Assembly (NCBI GenBank): GCA_016709385.1 | Contig: JADJMW010000022.1 | Span: 731,064-795,063, forward strand | Direction: 5' to 3' | From: Candidatus Rubrivivax defluviihabitans | GTDB lineage: Bacteria; Pseudomonadota; Gammaproteobacteria; Burkholderiales; Burkholderiaceae_C | DNA: 64,000 nt | Shown: one piece after another, positions 8,682 to 17,746 of the stretch | Numbering within the stretch: the first letter of the stretch is position 1 | How the letters are laid out: the number at the start of each line of letters is the position of its first letter | Program-made: the position numbers and the translations under genes | The notes under the pieces: generated by a model | The model's input: only the letters and a program-made list of their open reading frames with translations | Database searches by the model: none | Told to the model about the DNA's origin: nothing

Positions 8682-9541
8682 GCGTGGTCGACCTCGATCT
8701 TCATCCAGGCGTCGAAGGTGGCCTGCGACGCCAGCGAGCGCAGGCCGTGCGCCGTGGGCTCGGCCATGTGCAGCGCATTGCTGACGTGGCTCACCGGCTC
8801 CACGCAGTAATAGGGCTTGGTCGCGGGCGTGTAGACCACCAGGTAGGGCAGCGACGAGGTGAGCCGCAGCGACATCTTCTCGTCGCGCAGGCGCGCCGCG
8901 CCGCGCCAGCCTTCGAAGCAGTGGTCGAAGCCCAGGTGCGCGACGTCACCGTCGATGCCGGGCTGCGGCACCCGCCGCGTGGGCAGGCCGCTGGCGTCGT
9001 TTTCCCAGCGGTCGGTGAGTTCGATGTGCAGCCGGCTGCGCGAGCGCTTCGGAAAATACGGATGCCAGCCCAGGCCCACCGGCGCCAGGTGCGTGGCGTG
9101 GTTGGTGAAGGCCAGGTGCACTTCCAGCGCCGCCGGCGTGAGCACGTAGCGCTGGCGCAGCTCGAAGGCGAAGGGCCAGTGTTCGTCGGCCGCGTGTTCG
9201 TAGCGCAGCTCGGCCTCGTGTCCGTGCGTGCCCAGCACCTGCCAGGGGCGCTGCCAGGCCACGCCGTGCACCGAATGCGGGTTGTCGTCGAAATTGGGCG
9301 CCGTGGTGTGGTCCTGCCCCAGCCACCGGAATCGCCGGTAGCCCAGCCGGTTCGAATAGGGCGCCAGCGGGTAGCAGCCCGACAACCGCGACGCGCCCAG
9401 TTCAACCGCCTCGGTGCTGCGCAGCACGGGCTGTTCGCCCTGCGGGCCGCCCAGCCACAAACCGGCAATCGAGCCGCCGAGGTCGGGTCGCAGGGCCAGG
9501 CGCAATTCGCCGGCGCGGAGTTCGATGGGTGTGGGGCTCAT
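8678..9541 (-). CDS. Aldose 1-epimerase family protein
   Basis: 287 aa galactose-mutarotase fold. Catalytic-type residues are visible in the sugar-binding loops: NPHSVHGVAWQRPW (His), GLGWHPYFP (His) and KPYYCVEPVSHVSNALH near the end with the conserved Glu. It overlaps the downstream lactonase by 4 bp. An enzyme that interconverts anomers next to a lactonase suggests oxidative sugar metabolism (inference). Confidence 0.9.
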   Translation of the reverse strand: MSPTPIELRAGELRLALRPDLGGSIAGLWLGGPQGEQPVLRSTEAVELGASRLSGCYPLAPYSNRLGYRRFRWLGQDHTTAPNFDDNPHSVHGVAWQRPWQVLGTHGHEAELRYEHAADEHWPFAFELRQRYVLTPAALEVHLAFTNHATHLAPVGLGWHPYFPKRSRSRLHIELTDRWENDASGLPTRRVPQPGIDGDVAHLGFDHCFEGWRGAARLRDEKMSLRLTSSLPYLVVYTPATKPYYCVEPVSHVSNALHMAEPTAHGLRSLASQATFDAWMKIEVDHA

Positions 9542-9572
9542 GCCCCGGATGATGCCGCAAGCGCGGCGGGTT

Positions 9573-12329
9573 TCAGACGGTCCAGGGGTCGGGCCCGGCG
9601 AACAAGCCGTAGCGGTCCCGCGCCGCGGCGGGCAGGCTGGCGTCCACGGCGCCGTCGTCGACCAGCGCCTGCAGGGCGCGCAGCACGATGTGGCGCGGGC
9701 CGACCTCGAAGAAGTCGCGCAGCTGCGCGCGGCTGTCGCTGCGGCCGAAACCGTCGGTGCCCAGCGTCACGTAGCGCCGGCCCGCCGGCACCCAGGCGCG
9801 CAGCTGTTCGGGCACCGCGCGCACGTAGTCGGTGGCGGCGACGATGGGGCCCACGGTGTCCTGCAGCACCTGGGTGGCCCATGGCAGGCCGGGTGTGCCT
9901 GCGCCGAGCAGGCGCGAGCGCTCCAGCGACTGGCCTTCGCGCGCCAGCTCGCTGAAGCTGGTGGCGCTGAAGACGTCGGCCTGCACCTGCCAGTGTTCGG
10001 CCAGCCACTTCGCCGCCTCGATCACCTCGTGCAGGATGGCGCCGCTGCCCACCAGCACGCAGCGCAGGCACGGCGGCGCCAGCGGCGCCGGCAGCGGCAG
10101 CCGGTACAGGCCGCGCAGCACGCCTTCGGCCGCGCCTGGCGGCATCGAGGCCTGGGCATGGTTCTGGTTCATCACCGTGATGTAGAAGAAGACGTCGTGC
10201 TTCAGCTCCAGCAAACGCCGCAGGCCGTGGTGCACGATGAGCGCCAGTTCGTAGGCATAGCCGGGGTCCCAGGCCACGCAGTTGGGCACGGTCGAAGCGA
10301 CGAGGTGGCTGTGGCCGTCCTGGTGTTGCAGGCCTTCGCCGCCCAGCGTGGTGCGGCCCGCGGTGGCGCCGAGCAGGAAGCCGCGGCTGCGCTGGTCGGC
10401 GGCGGCCCAGATCAGGTCGCCCACGCGCTGGAAACCGAACATCGAGTAGTAGATGTAGAACGGCAGCATCGTCAGCCCATGCGTGCTGTGGCTGGTGGCC
10501 GCCGCCGTCCACGACGCCAGCGCGCCGGCCTCGCTGATGCCCTCTTCCAGGATCTGGCCGTCGCGCGCTTCGCGGTAGCTCATCAGGCTGGCCGCGTCCT
10601 CGGGTTCGTAGCGCTGGCCCTCGGGGGCGTAGATGCCGACCTGGCGGAACAGGCTGGCCATGCCGAAGGTGCGCGCCTCGTCGGCGACGATGGGCACGAT
10701 GCGCGGGCCCAGATCCGGCGCCTTCAGCAGGCTGGACAGCATGCGCACGAAGGCCATGGTGGTGCTCATCTCCTTGCCGCCGGAGTGAAGCGCGAAGCCG
10801 GCGAAGTCGTCGACCGACGGCACCGGCAGAGCCGGTGCGTCGGAGCGGCGTGCGGGCAGCGGGCCACCCAGGGCGGCACGGCGCTGACGCAGATGAAGCA
10901 TCTCGGGGCTGCTTTCCGCGGGGCGGAAGAAGCGCTGTGCCAGCGCATCGTCGTCGCTCATCGGCAGCCGGAAGCGGCGCACGAAATCCAGCAGGTCGGC
11001 GCCTTCGAGCTTTTTCTGCTGGTGCGTGGTCATTCGGCCCTGGCCGCTGGCGCCCATGCCGTAGCCCTTCATGGTCTTGGCCAGGATCACCACCGGCGCG
11101 CCGCGATGGGCCGCGGCCGCGGCATAGGCGGCGTGGATCTTCACCAGGTCGTGACCACCGCGGTGCAGGCGGTCGATCTCGCCGTCGGTCATGGCGTTGA
11201 CCAGCGCTTCCAGCTCCGGGCTCTGGCCGAAGAATTTCGCGCGGTTGTAGGCGCCGTCGTTGGCGCTGAACGTCTGGAACTGGCCGTCGACCGTGCGCGC
11301 GAAGGCGCGCACCAGCGCCTGCGTGTGGTCGCGTGCGAACAGCGGGTCCCAGTCGCTGCCCCAGACCAGCTTGATGACGTGCCAGCCGGCACCGGCGAAT
11401 ACCGTTTCCAGCTCGTCGATGATGCGGCCGTTGCCGCGCACCGGGCCGTCCAGCCGCTGCAGGTTGCAGTTGACGACGAAGACCAGGTTGTCGAGATGTT
11501 CGCGCGCCGCCAGGCTCAGGCCGGCCAGCGATTCGGGCTCGTCCATCTCGCCGTCGCCGAAGAAGCCCCAGATGCGACGGTCACCGCGCGGGGTCAGGCC
11601 GCGGTGTTCCAGGTAGCGCATGAACCGGGCCTGATACACCGCCGACAGTGGCCCCAGGCCCATGGAACCGGTCGGGAACTGCCAGAAGTCGGGCATCAGC
11701 CAGGGGTGCGGGTAGGAGCTCAAGCCGCGCGCCGTGCCGTCCGCCTGGCGCTGGGCGCGCGCCGCCACCTCCTGGCGGTAATGGTCGAGGTCGGCTTCGC
11801 TCAAGCGCCCTTCGAGAAAGGCGCGCGCATAGACCCCCGGCGCCGAATGCGGCTGGAAGAACACCAGGTCGCCGCCGTGGCCGCCCGGCTCGTCCACGCG
11901 GGCGCGGAAGAAATGGTTGAAGCCCACTTCGAACAGGTCGGCCGCCGAAGCGTAGCTGGAGATATGGCCGCCGAGTTCGCCCTGGCGCTGGTTGGCGCGC
12001 ACCACCATCGCCAGCGCATTCCAGCGCATGATGGCTGCCAGCTTCTGTTCGATTTCCAGCTGGCCCGGGAACGGTGCCTGGTCCTGCAGGGAAATGGTGT
12101 TGACATACGGCGTCTGGCGCTGCGGCTGCCAGGCCAGCGCATGGCGGCGCGCCTCGTCCTGCAGCGCGTTCAGCACGAAGCGTGCGCGCTCGGGCCCGCC
12201 GGTGCGCACCAGCGTGGCCAGCGCGTCCAGCCACTCGCGGGTCTCCAGCGGGTCGGCATCACCCGGGAAGCGGATGGCGTGCAGCAGCGCCTCGAATTCG
12301 GGGCTGCCAGGGGGGGCGGCGGGGCTCAT
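9573..12329 (-). CDS. aceE: Pyruvate dehydrogenase E1-like, homodimeric (AceE family)
   Basis: 918 aa. Thiamine-diphosphate enzyme of the single-chain E1 type. The N-terminal part has RQTPYVNTISLQDQAPFPG and GGHISSYASAADLFEVGFNHFF. The ThDP motif is GDGEMDEPESLAGLSLA...NLVFVVNCN (GDG to NxN), followed by LDGPVRGNGRIIDELE and KTMKGYGMG. The transketolase-like and C-terminal domains carry IVPIVADEARTFGM and the LGTDGFGRSDSRAQLRDFFEV end. No E2 (aceF) or E3 gene is adjacent, so this may be a second, accessory copy or a 2-oxo acid dehydrogenase of different specificity. Confidence 0.88.
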   Translation of the reverse strand: MSPAAPPGSPEFEALLHAIRFPGDADPLETREWLDALATLVRTGGPERARFVLNALQDEARRHALAWQPQRQTPYVNTISLQDQAPFPGQLEIEQKLAAIMRWNALAMVVRANQRQGELGGHISSYASAADLFEVGFNHFFRARVDEPGGHGGDLVFFQPHSAPGVYARAFLEGRLSEADLDHYRQEVAARAQRQADGTARGLSSYPHPWLMPDFWQFPTGSMGLGPLSAVYQARFMRYLEHRGLTPRGDRRIWGFFGDGEMDEPESLAGLSLAAREHLDNLVFVVNCNLQRLDGPVRGNGRIIDELETVFAGAGWHVIKLVWGSDWDPLFARDHTQALVRAFARTVDGQFQTFSANDGAYNRAKFFGQSPELEALVNAMTDGEIDRLHRGGHDLVKIHAAYAAAAAHRGAPVVILAKTMKGYGMGASGQGRMTTHQQKKLEGADLLDFVRRFRLPMSDDDALAQRFFRPAESSPEMLHLRQRRAALGGPLPARRSDAPALPVPSVDDFAGFALHSGGKEMSTTMAFVRMLSSLLKAPDLGPRIVPIVADEARTFGMASLFRQVGIYAPEGQRYEPEDAASLMSYREARDGQILEEGISEAGALASWTAAATSHSTHGLTMLPFYIYYSMFGFQRVGDLIWAAADQRSRGFLLGATAGRTTLGGEGLQHQDGHSHLVASTVPNCVAWDPGYAYELALIVHHGLRRLLELKHDVFFYITVMNQNHAQASMPPGAAEGVLRGLYRLPLPAPLAPPCLRCVLVGSGAILHEVIEAAKWLAEHWQVQADVFSATSFSELAREGQSLERSRLLGAGTPGLPWATQVLQDTVGPIVAATDYVRAVPEQLRAWVPAGRRYVTLGTDGFGRSDSRAQLRDFFEVGPRHIVLRALQALVDDGAVDASLPAAARDRYGLFAGPDPWTV

Positions 12330-12335
12330 CGGGGG

Positions 12336-12848
12336 TTACCAGCGGGTGCCGGTCGCGTCGAGATCGACCTTCAGGTAATGCGCGCCCGGGATCGGGTTGT
12401 AGTAGTAGGGCGGGATCGACTCGAAACCCAGCGAGTCATACAGCCCGCGCGCCGCTTCCATGTCGTCCAGCGTGTCCAGCAGCAGCGTCGAATAACCCGC
12501 CTGCATGGCCAGGTCGATGAGCTGCTGGGCGATCAGCCGGCCCAGGCCGAAGCGGCGGAAGGCGCGCGGCACGTACAGGCGTTTCATCTCGCAGGCGTTG
12601 GGGTAGTCCACGTCGCGCAGCGGCCGCAGCGCGCCGCAGCCGGCGGGCTGGCCGTCGAGCAGCGCCACCAGCAACGCGCCTGCGGGGGCGGCGTATTCGC
12701 CCGGCAGGTTTTCCACTTCCGCGTCGAAATCCTGGAAGCACAGGTCGACGCCGATGGCCTGGGCATATTCGCGGAACAGCTGCCGCGCAGCCTCGACGAG
12801 TTCGGGCTCGTCGGCCGTGGCCAGGGTGATCTGCGGCGTGCCGTCCAC
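12336..12848 (-). CDS. GNAT-family N-acetyltransferase
   Basis: 170 aa. The acetyl-CoA pyrophosphate loop is visible as RAFRRFGLGRLIAQQLI (R/Q-x-x-G-x-G/A) after the beta-4 strand EMKRLYV, and the C-terminal ARGLYDSLGFESIPPYYYNP is typical of single-domain GNATs. Its stop lies a few bases before the aceE-like start, so the two may be co-transcribed. Substrate unknown. Confidence 0.85.
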   Translation of the reverse strand: MDGTPQITLATADEPELVEAARQLFREYAQAIGVDLCFQDFDAEVENLPGEYAAPAGALLVALLDGQPAGCGALRPLRDVDYPNACEMKRLYVPRAFRRFGLGRLIAQQLIDLAMQAGYSTLLLDTLDDMEAARGLYDSLGFESIPPYYYNPIPGAHYLKVDLDATGTRW

Positions 12849-12852
12849 GGGT

Positions 12853-13533
12853 TCAGCCGAGCCCCACGACCCAGTTGACGAGGCCGGCGCAGGCGACCAG
12901 CAGCGCCAGCGCCAGCATCCGCTGCGGCGGGCCGTCGGCGCTGGCCGGCGTACCGGCGGGCACGGGCTTGTCGCCCAGCACCATGGGCCACACCAGGTTG
13001 GTCTTGCGACGCAGCAGATGGAAAACGATGGCTGCGATGTGCAGTGCCACCAGGCCCAGGATCAGCCGCTGGCCCCATTGCTTGTGCCAGCCCGTGGCGG
13101 CCAGCCCGGTGTCGCTGCTCACGAAGCGGTTCAGCGGCCCCAGGTTGGCGATCTCGTCGTCGGCCACCAGGCCGGTGCCCACCTGCACGGCGAGCACGGC
13201 CAGCAGCGCCAAGACCGACAAGCTGCCCAGCGGGTTGTGGCCGACCTCGAGCGGCTCGCCCGGCCGGGTTTCGCCGCGCAGGTAGCGCCACACCGTGCCC
13301 GGCGTGTAGACGAAGCTGGCGAAGCGCGACCAGCGACCCCCCACCCAGCCCCACAGCAGCCGAAACGCCAGCAAGGTGAAGACGACATAGCCGAATCGGA
13401 AATGCCAGACCATCGCATTGCCGCCGATCTTGGCGCTGAGCACCGAGCCGGCGACCGTGATCGCCAGCACCCAATGGAAGAGCCGGGTGGGCAGGTCCCA
13501 GACGCGCACGAGGGGCAAGTAAGGGTCGGGCAT
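12853..13533 (-). CDS. Cytochrome b561-type membrane protein (hydrogenase cytochrome b family)
   Basis: 226 aa with about four to five membrane helices. It opens with the family signature VRVWDLPTRLFHWVLAI (heme-ligand His) and has further His in NAMVWHFRFGY, EVGHNPLGSL and LHIAAIVFHLLRRK. Such di-heme cytochromes b take electrons from quinol to small periplasmic cytochromes. The start at 13533 (MPDPYLP) removes a long unconserved extension. Divergent from a cytochrome c' gene 200 bp away, a pairing common in betaproteobacteria. Confidence 0.88.
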   Translation of the reverse strand: MPDPYLPLVRVWDLPTRLFHWVLAITVAGSVLSAKIGGNAMVWHFRFGYVVFTLLAFRLLWGWVGGRWSRFASFVYTPGTVWRYLRGETRPGEPLEVGHNPLGSLSVLALLAVLAVQVGTGLVADDEIANLGPLNRFVSSDTGLAATGWHKQWGQRLILGLVALHIAAIVFHLLRRKTNLVWPMVLGDKPVPAGTPASADGPPQRMLALALLVACAGLVNWVVGLG

Positions 13534-13734
13534 CGGGCGGGTGAGCGTCGCCGTGGGCGAGTTCGCAGGGCCTGCAACCATACCGCGACTTGGGTTGAGC
13601 TGGGCACCGGGTTCGCGCTGGTGTGGGGGCATGCCGCGGGGCGGGAAGTGTGCCAGCGGCTTCGTTCGTAAACTGCGGTGTCGCATCCGTCGTCGACGAC
13701 GCGCTTCGACTCAACCCCTTTCGGAGATTCGTGC

Positions 13735-14181
13735 ATGACCCGTCTGATCCTGGCCGCCGTCATCGGCCTGACCACCGCGTTGCCCGCCGCGGCGCAATTC
13801 AAGAATGCCGAGGCGGCCATCAAGTACCGCCAGAGCGTGATGCAGGTCCAGAACCACCATCTCGGGCGCATCTTTGCCATGGTCAACGGACGCATGCCCT
13901 TCGACGCCAAGGTGGCCGCGGAAGATGCCGCACTGCTGGACACCATCGACAAGCTGCCCTTCGTGGCCTTCATCGACGGGTCCGACAAGGGCGAGACCAA
14001 CGCCAAGTCCGAGATCTGGAAGCAGCGCGCGAGGTTCGACGCCGCCGCATTGAAGATGCAGGAGGACGTGGCCAAGCTCAACGCCGCAGCCAAGACCGGC
14101 AGTCTGGACGCGATCAAGGCCGCCGCGGGCGCCGTGGGCCAGAGCTGCAAGGCCTGCCACGACGACTACCAGGCGAAGTAG
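13735..14181 (+). CDS. Cytochrome c' (c556-like)
   Basis: 148 aa. Signal peptide (about 1-20, ending AAAQ), then a four-helix bundle with the heme-binding CKACH near the C-terminus (SCKACHDDYQAK), exactly the architecture of class II c-type cytochromes. Likely periplasmic, with a role in electron transfer or binding of small gases. The cytochrome b561 gene lies divergently upstream. Downstream comes the anomalous poly-G region. Confidence 0.9.
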   Translation: MTRLILAAVIGLTTALPAAAQFKNAEAAIKYRQSVMQVQNHHLGRIFAMVNGRMPFDAKVAAEDAALLDTIDKLPFVAFIDGSDKGETNAKSEIWKQRARFDAAALKMQEDVAKLNAAAKTGSLDAIKAAAGAVGQSCKACHDDYQAK

Positions 14182-14184
14182 GGG

Positions 14185-14250
14185 TCAGCCTGGGCCCGGC
14201 TCGGCAAAGCCGAGGATGACGCGTCGCGTCATCGCTGATTTCTTGGTGTG
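14185..14250 (-). pseudogene. Second, truncated copy of the alaX 3' end
   Basis: Minus-strand translation gives TKKSAMTRRVILGFAEPGPG then TGA. It differs at only a few residues from the true AlaX C-terminus KKSAMTRRVVLGFAEPAEG at 14386-14450, and the codons differ at many synonymous positions. Upstream of it (rightward) homology is lost in a G-rich block. Either a decayed tandem duplicate or, more likely, a mis-joined contig end from a related strain or locus. Confidence 0.6.
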
Positions 14251-14330
14251 GGCGCGGCGCGCCGGGGGGGCCGGGGCGGGCGGGGGGGGGCCCGGGCGGG
14301 GGGGGGGGGGGGGGGGGGGGGCCGCGCCGC
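14251..14330. repeat. Poly-G low-complexity block (24 consecutive G)
   Basis: Almost only G with a few C; the longest run is 24 G at 14298-14321. This is unlike anything else in the window, lies between two copies of the alaX tail, and is followed by an imperfect 12-bp inverted repeat (14340-14366, one mismatch, no T-run). A sequencing or gap-filling artefact is the simplest reading. Confidence 0.8.
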
Positions 14331-14385
14331 CTGGTGATCGCTCACGTGCGCTGCGCGCACATGAGCGCTCCCCAGAAGAGCGCGA

Positions 14386-15114
14386 TCAGCCTTCGGCTGG
14401 CTCGGCGAAGCCGAGCACGACCCTTCGGGTCATCGCGCTCTTCTTCTCGATCTTCGTGACGATGACGGGGCCGACTTCGGCCGTGTTGGCCACATGCGTG
14501 CCGCCGCAGGGCTGCAGGTCCACGCCTTCGATCTCGAGCACACGCACGCGCCCCGAGCCGCGCGGTGGTTGCACGCTCATGCTGCGCACCAGCTGCGGGT
14601 TGGCGTCGAGCTCGGCTTCGCCGATCCAGCGGTGGCGCACCGGGTGCGCTTCGGCCACCAGGCGGGCAATGCCGTCAGTGAGCGCTTGCTTGTCCAGCGG
14701 CTCGTTCATGTGGAAGTCCAGCCGCGCGTAGCCGGCGGTGATGGAGCAGCCGTCCACCGGGTGCGGCACCAGCGCGCACAGCAGGTGGGTGGCGGTGTGG
14801 AAACGCATGTGGGCGCGGCGGCGTTCGGCGTCGATGGCGGCCACCACGCGTGTGCCGGGCGCGAACGCCGACAGGTCGGCGCCGGCCGCCGGCACATGCA
14901 GAATGTCGCCCGGTCGCGCCGGGTGCTTGCGCGTGTCGGCGATGGGCAACACGGCGCCCGAAGCCGCGGTCAGCGTTCCGGCATCACCCGCCTGGCCACC
15001 GCCCAGCGGGTAGAACACCGTGCGGTCGAGCACCACACCGGCTTCGTCGCAGGCCAGCACGGTGGCCTCGCACTGCGCCAGGGTGGCGTCCTCGCGGAAC
15101 AGTTCTTCGGTCAT
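14386..15114 (-). CDS. alaX: Alanyl-tRNA editing protein AlaX
   Basis: 242 aa stand-alone copy of the AlaRS editing domain that hydrolyses Ser/Gly-tRNA(Ala). The zinc and catalytic motifs are visible: HMRFHTATHLLCAL (HxxxH) and CGGTHVANTAEVGP (CxxxH). The N-terminal VLDRTVFYPLGGGQAGDAGTL is the usual glycine-rich motif. It overlaps the VOC gene downstream of PhzF by 4 bp, so PhzF-VOC-AlaX form one leftward transcription unit. Confidence 0.92.
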   Translation of the reverse strand: MTEELFREDATLAQCEATVLACDEAGVVLDRTVFYPLGGGQAGDAGTLTAASGAVLPIADTRKHPARPGDILHVPAAGADLSAFAPGTRVVAAIDAERRRAHMRFHTATHLLCALVPHPVDGCSITAGYARLDFHMNEPLDKQALTDGIARLVAEAHPVRHRWIGEAELDANPQLVRSMSVQPPRGSGRVRVLEIEGVDLQPCGGTHVANTAEVGPVIVTKIEKKSAMTRRVVLGFAEPAEG

Positions 15115-15770
15115 GGCGACTCCAGGGTGACGATGCCCAGGGGCGTGGCCAGCGTGGCGACGAGCGCCGGCCCCAGACCGGACTGCACCTGGACGCCACG
15201 CAATTGAAGCAGTTCACGCGCGGTGGCCGGCACGCCGTTCAGCGTCAGCGCCTGCAGCGCCAGGCCGGCATCGGGCATCCGTGCCGCCGGGTGCATGCCT
15301 TCCCACTGGATGAGCGTGGGCAGCGCGCCGCCGCACAGCAAGCGGCCGTCGCTGCGCACCAGGATCTGCCAGGCCAGCCGGCCGTGCGGCGTGTCGCGGC
15401 TGGCCTGCACGGGCTCGCCCGCGTCCAGGCCGGCCGCCAGCAAGGCCCGGCGCTGCGCGCCCAGCGTCTCGGTGCGCGCCACGGCGTGGATCAGGCAGGG
15501 CGACCCCGACAACCGCTGCTGCAGCGCCGGCTCGTCCAGGCCGAACCAGCGCGCGCGGCGCTGCGGCGGCGCGGCCGGATCGACGGCGATGATCTCCAGA
15601 TACGCCAGCGGGAAGGTCGGCGTGGCGATCTTCAGCAGCCGGTTGTGGGTGCCGAACAGCACATGCGTGCCGCCGGGCCCGGGCGTGACGCCCAGCGTGG
15701 CCTCGCACCAGGCCGCGCCCTGTGCCAGCGAGGCCGCGGCCACCACCAGATGGTCGACGGCCAGCGTCAC
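15111..15770 (-). CDS. VOC-superfamily (glyoxalase-like) protein
   Basis: 219 aa, opening VTLAVDHLVVAAASLAQGAAWCEATLGV, the first VOC half-module with a metal-ligand His, followed by LEIIAVDP and a second half with LPTLIQWEG. This resembles the Glyoxalase_3-like group of unknown substrate. The GTG start at 15770 overlaps the PhzF stop (GTGA), and the 3' end overlaps alaX, so all three are translationally coupled. Confidence 0.8.
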   Translation of the reverse strand: MTLAVDHLVVAAASLAQGAAWCEATLGVTPGPGGTHVLFGTHNRLLKIATPTFPLAYLEIIAVDPAAPPQRRARWFGLDEPALQQRLSGSPCLIHAVARTETLGAQRRALLAAGLDAGEPVQASRDTPHGRLAWQILVRSDGRLLCGGALPTLIQWEGMHPAARMPDAGLALQALTLNGVPATARELLQLRGVQVQSGLGPALVATLATPLGIVTLESP

Positions 15771-16630
15771 AGCGTCACCGTGCCTTCGACGCAGCCGGCC
15801 ACTTCGCCGCCCACCCAGACCGTGTCGCCAGCCTGTTCGATGAACACTTTCCCGGCACGGCCGAGCACCGTGCCCTGCGCCGCCAGGTAGGCCGGTGGCG
15901 CCAGCCCGGCGCCGATGAGCCATTGCCCCAGGCCGGCGTTCAGGCTGCCGGTGACCGGGTCCTCGCCCACGCCCAGCGAAGGCACGAAGGCGCGCACTTC
16001 GAACAAGGCCTCGCTTCCAGCCTCGTGCGGGCCCACGACACCCAGCCGCAGCTCGTCCAGCAAGGCCGCATCGGGCCGGCAGGCCAGCACCTGCGCTGCC
16101 GAGCGCAGCATCACGGCACACCAGCCGGGCCCGTTGTCGACCCACTGGTGGTGCAAAACGTCGTGCCGCATCACGCCCAGAGCGGCCGTGATGCGCTGGA
16201 CCAGCGCTTCGTCCAGCGGCCCACTGCGCCGCAGCGGCGGCGCGGCGAAGAACAGCCGCCCGGCGGCATCACCCGCGGGCGCCGAGGCACCGCCGCCGCG
16301 CCGGACGCGTACCCGCCCGACACCGCATTCCTGCACCACGACGCCCGCCGCGCGCGGCTCGCCGCCGGCCGCCAGCCAGGCGTGGCAGCTGCCCAGCGTG
16401 GGGTGGCCGGCAAAGGGCAGCTCGCCGCCGGGGGTGAAGATGCGCACGCGGTAGTCGGCCGCGGCGTCGGTGGGCGGCAGCAGGAAAGTGGTTTCCGACA
16501 GGTTCGTCCAGCGCGCGAAGGCGGCCATCGTCTCGTCGTTCAGGCCCTGCGCGTCGTGCACCACGGCCAGCGGGTTGCCCTTCAACGGCACGGCGGTGAA
16601 GACGTCGAGCTGGTGGAAGCGGCGTTTCAT
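15767..16630 (-). CDS. PhzF-family isomerase
   Basis: 287 aa diaminopimelate-epimerase-like fold. Family marks are FTAVPLKGNPLAVV, NLSETTFLLPP with the catalytic Glu, IFTPGGELPFAGHPTLGSCHAW, and VGEDPVTGSLNAGLGQWLI in the second domain. No other phenazine genes are present, so this is one of the many housekeeping PhzF homologues of unknown substrate. First gene of the PhzF-VOC-alaX unit. Confidence 0.9.
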   Translation of the reverse strand: MKRRFHQLDVFTAVPLKGNPLAVVHDAQGLNDETMAAFARWTNLSETTFLLPPTDAAADYRVRIFTPGGELPFAGHPTLGSCHAWLAAGGEPRAAGVVVQECGVGRVRVRRGGGASAPAGDAAGRLFFAAPPLRRSGPLDEALVQRITAALGVMRHDVLHHQWVDNGPGWCAVMLRSAAQVLACRPDAALLDELRLGVVGPHEAGSEALFEVRAFVPSLGVGEDPVTGSLNAGLGQWLIGAGLAPPAYLAAQGTVLGRAGKVFIEQAGDTVWVGGEVAGCVEGTVTL

Positions 16631-16703
16631 GGCATCTCCATTGCAGATTTCAAGCGGGCCCCGTGCCGGGCCGGCAGCGCGCCGTGCAGCACGCCCAGGA
16701 TCC

Positions 16704-17591
16704 TCATGCCGCACTCCGATGCACCGGCATGCGCCGGCCCAGGAAGACCACCGCGATGACGGCCAGCGAGAACAGCACCGTCAGCGGCTCCAGCTTTTCG
16801 CCCAGCACCGGCACGGCGAACAGCAGCGCCAGAAAAGGCTGCAGCAGCTGCGTCTGGCTCACGCGCACCACGCCGCCCAGCGCCAGGCCGCGGTACCAGG
16901 CGAAGAAGCCCAGCCACATCGAGAACACCGCCGTGTAGCCGAAGCCCAGCCAGGCCGACAGCCGCGCCGGTGACTCCGGCCACAGCCACAGCGCGGCCGG
17001 CAGCGTGAATGGCAGCGAGCCCACCAGCACCCAGCCGATGACCTGCTGCGCCGGCAGCACCGCCGCCACCTGCGCCCCGGCCACGTAGGCAATGGAGGTG
17101 GACAGCACCGCCAGCAGCAGCAGGCCGTCGGCCGGCGCCAGCCGCCCGCTGCCCTGCCAGGCGGCAAAACCCAGCACCAGCGCACAGCCCAGCACCGCGC
17201 AGGCCCAGAAGCCTGCCGAAGGCCGCTGCCGCAGCGCCAGTGCCGCCACCACCGCGGTACCCAACGGCATGACGCCGGTGACCACCGCGGCATGCATGGC
17301 GTCCACCTGGCGCAGCGCCAGCGCCAGGAAGAGCGGAAAGCCCACCACCGTGCCCAGGGCGCTGACCGTCAGCGCCGGCCAGTGGCGGCGCGCCGGCGGC
17401 GGTGCGCGCACGGCCAGCAGGTACAGCGCACTCAGCAGCCCGGCCACGGCGGCGCGGCCGGCCGTCACGAAGGCGGGCGGCAACTGCGGATCGCTCGCGT
17501 CGCCCACGGCCAGGCGCGTCATGGGCAGGGTCATGGCGAAGATCACCACGCCCAGCACGCCCAGGGCAAAGCCGCGCCGGGCCTCGGTCAT
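16704..17591 (-). CDS. EamA/DMT-family transporter
   Basis: 295 aa with ten hydrophobic helices in two five-helix repeats, the drug/metabolite exporter layout (GFALGVLGVVIFAMTLPMTRLAV; second repeat from about LLLLAVLSTSIAYVAGA; GYTAVFSMWLGFFAWYRGLALG; ending AVIAVVFLGRRM). The Met at 17591 (MTEARRGF) is chosen because the longer frame lacks hydrophobic character and similarity. 73 bp upstream of PhzF. Substrate unknown. Confidence 0.87.
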   Translation of the reverse strand: MTEARRGFALGVLGVVIFAMTLPMTRLAVGDASDPQLPPAFVTAGRAAVAGLLSALYLLAVRAPPPARRHWPALTVSALGTVVGFPLFLALALRQVDAMHAAVVTGVMPLGTAVVAALALRQRPSAGFWACAVLGCALVLGFAAWQGSGRLAPADGLLLLAVLSTSIAYVAGAQVAAVLPAQQVIGWVLVGSLPFTLPAALWLWPESPARLSAWLGFGYTAVFSMWLGFFAWYRGLALGGVVRVSQTQLLQPFLALLFAVPVLGEKLEPLTVLFSLAVIAVVFLGRRMPVHRSAA

Positions 17592-17746
17592 GGCGCGGTC
17601 CGCCGGTGGCGTGTTGCGGGCTGATGCATCGCCGCAGTCTATGCGGCGGGCGCACACATCCCGTCACACCTGGAATCGGTATCGCACGGCAGTCGCGGGT
17701 CCAATACCGTCAACGCCATGGTGCGCGCCGCGCACGAGACCCACCC

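Noticed and set aside
9414..12878. 1154-aa plus-strand frame
   Set aside because: Shadow of the aceE-like gene and neighbours; no domain signature, biased composition typical of the antisense of GC-rich genes.
14298..14321. G-run read as a functional G-quadruplex regulator
   Set aside because: It lies between two copies of the alaX tail and resembles a sequencing artefact; no promoter or gene start depends on it.
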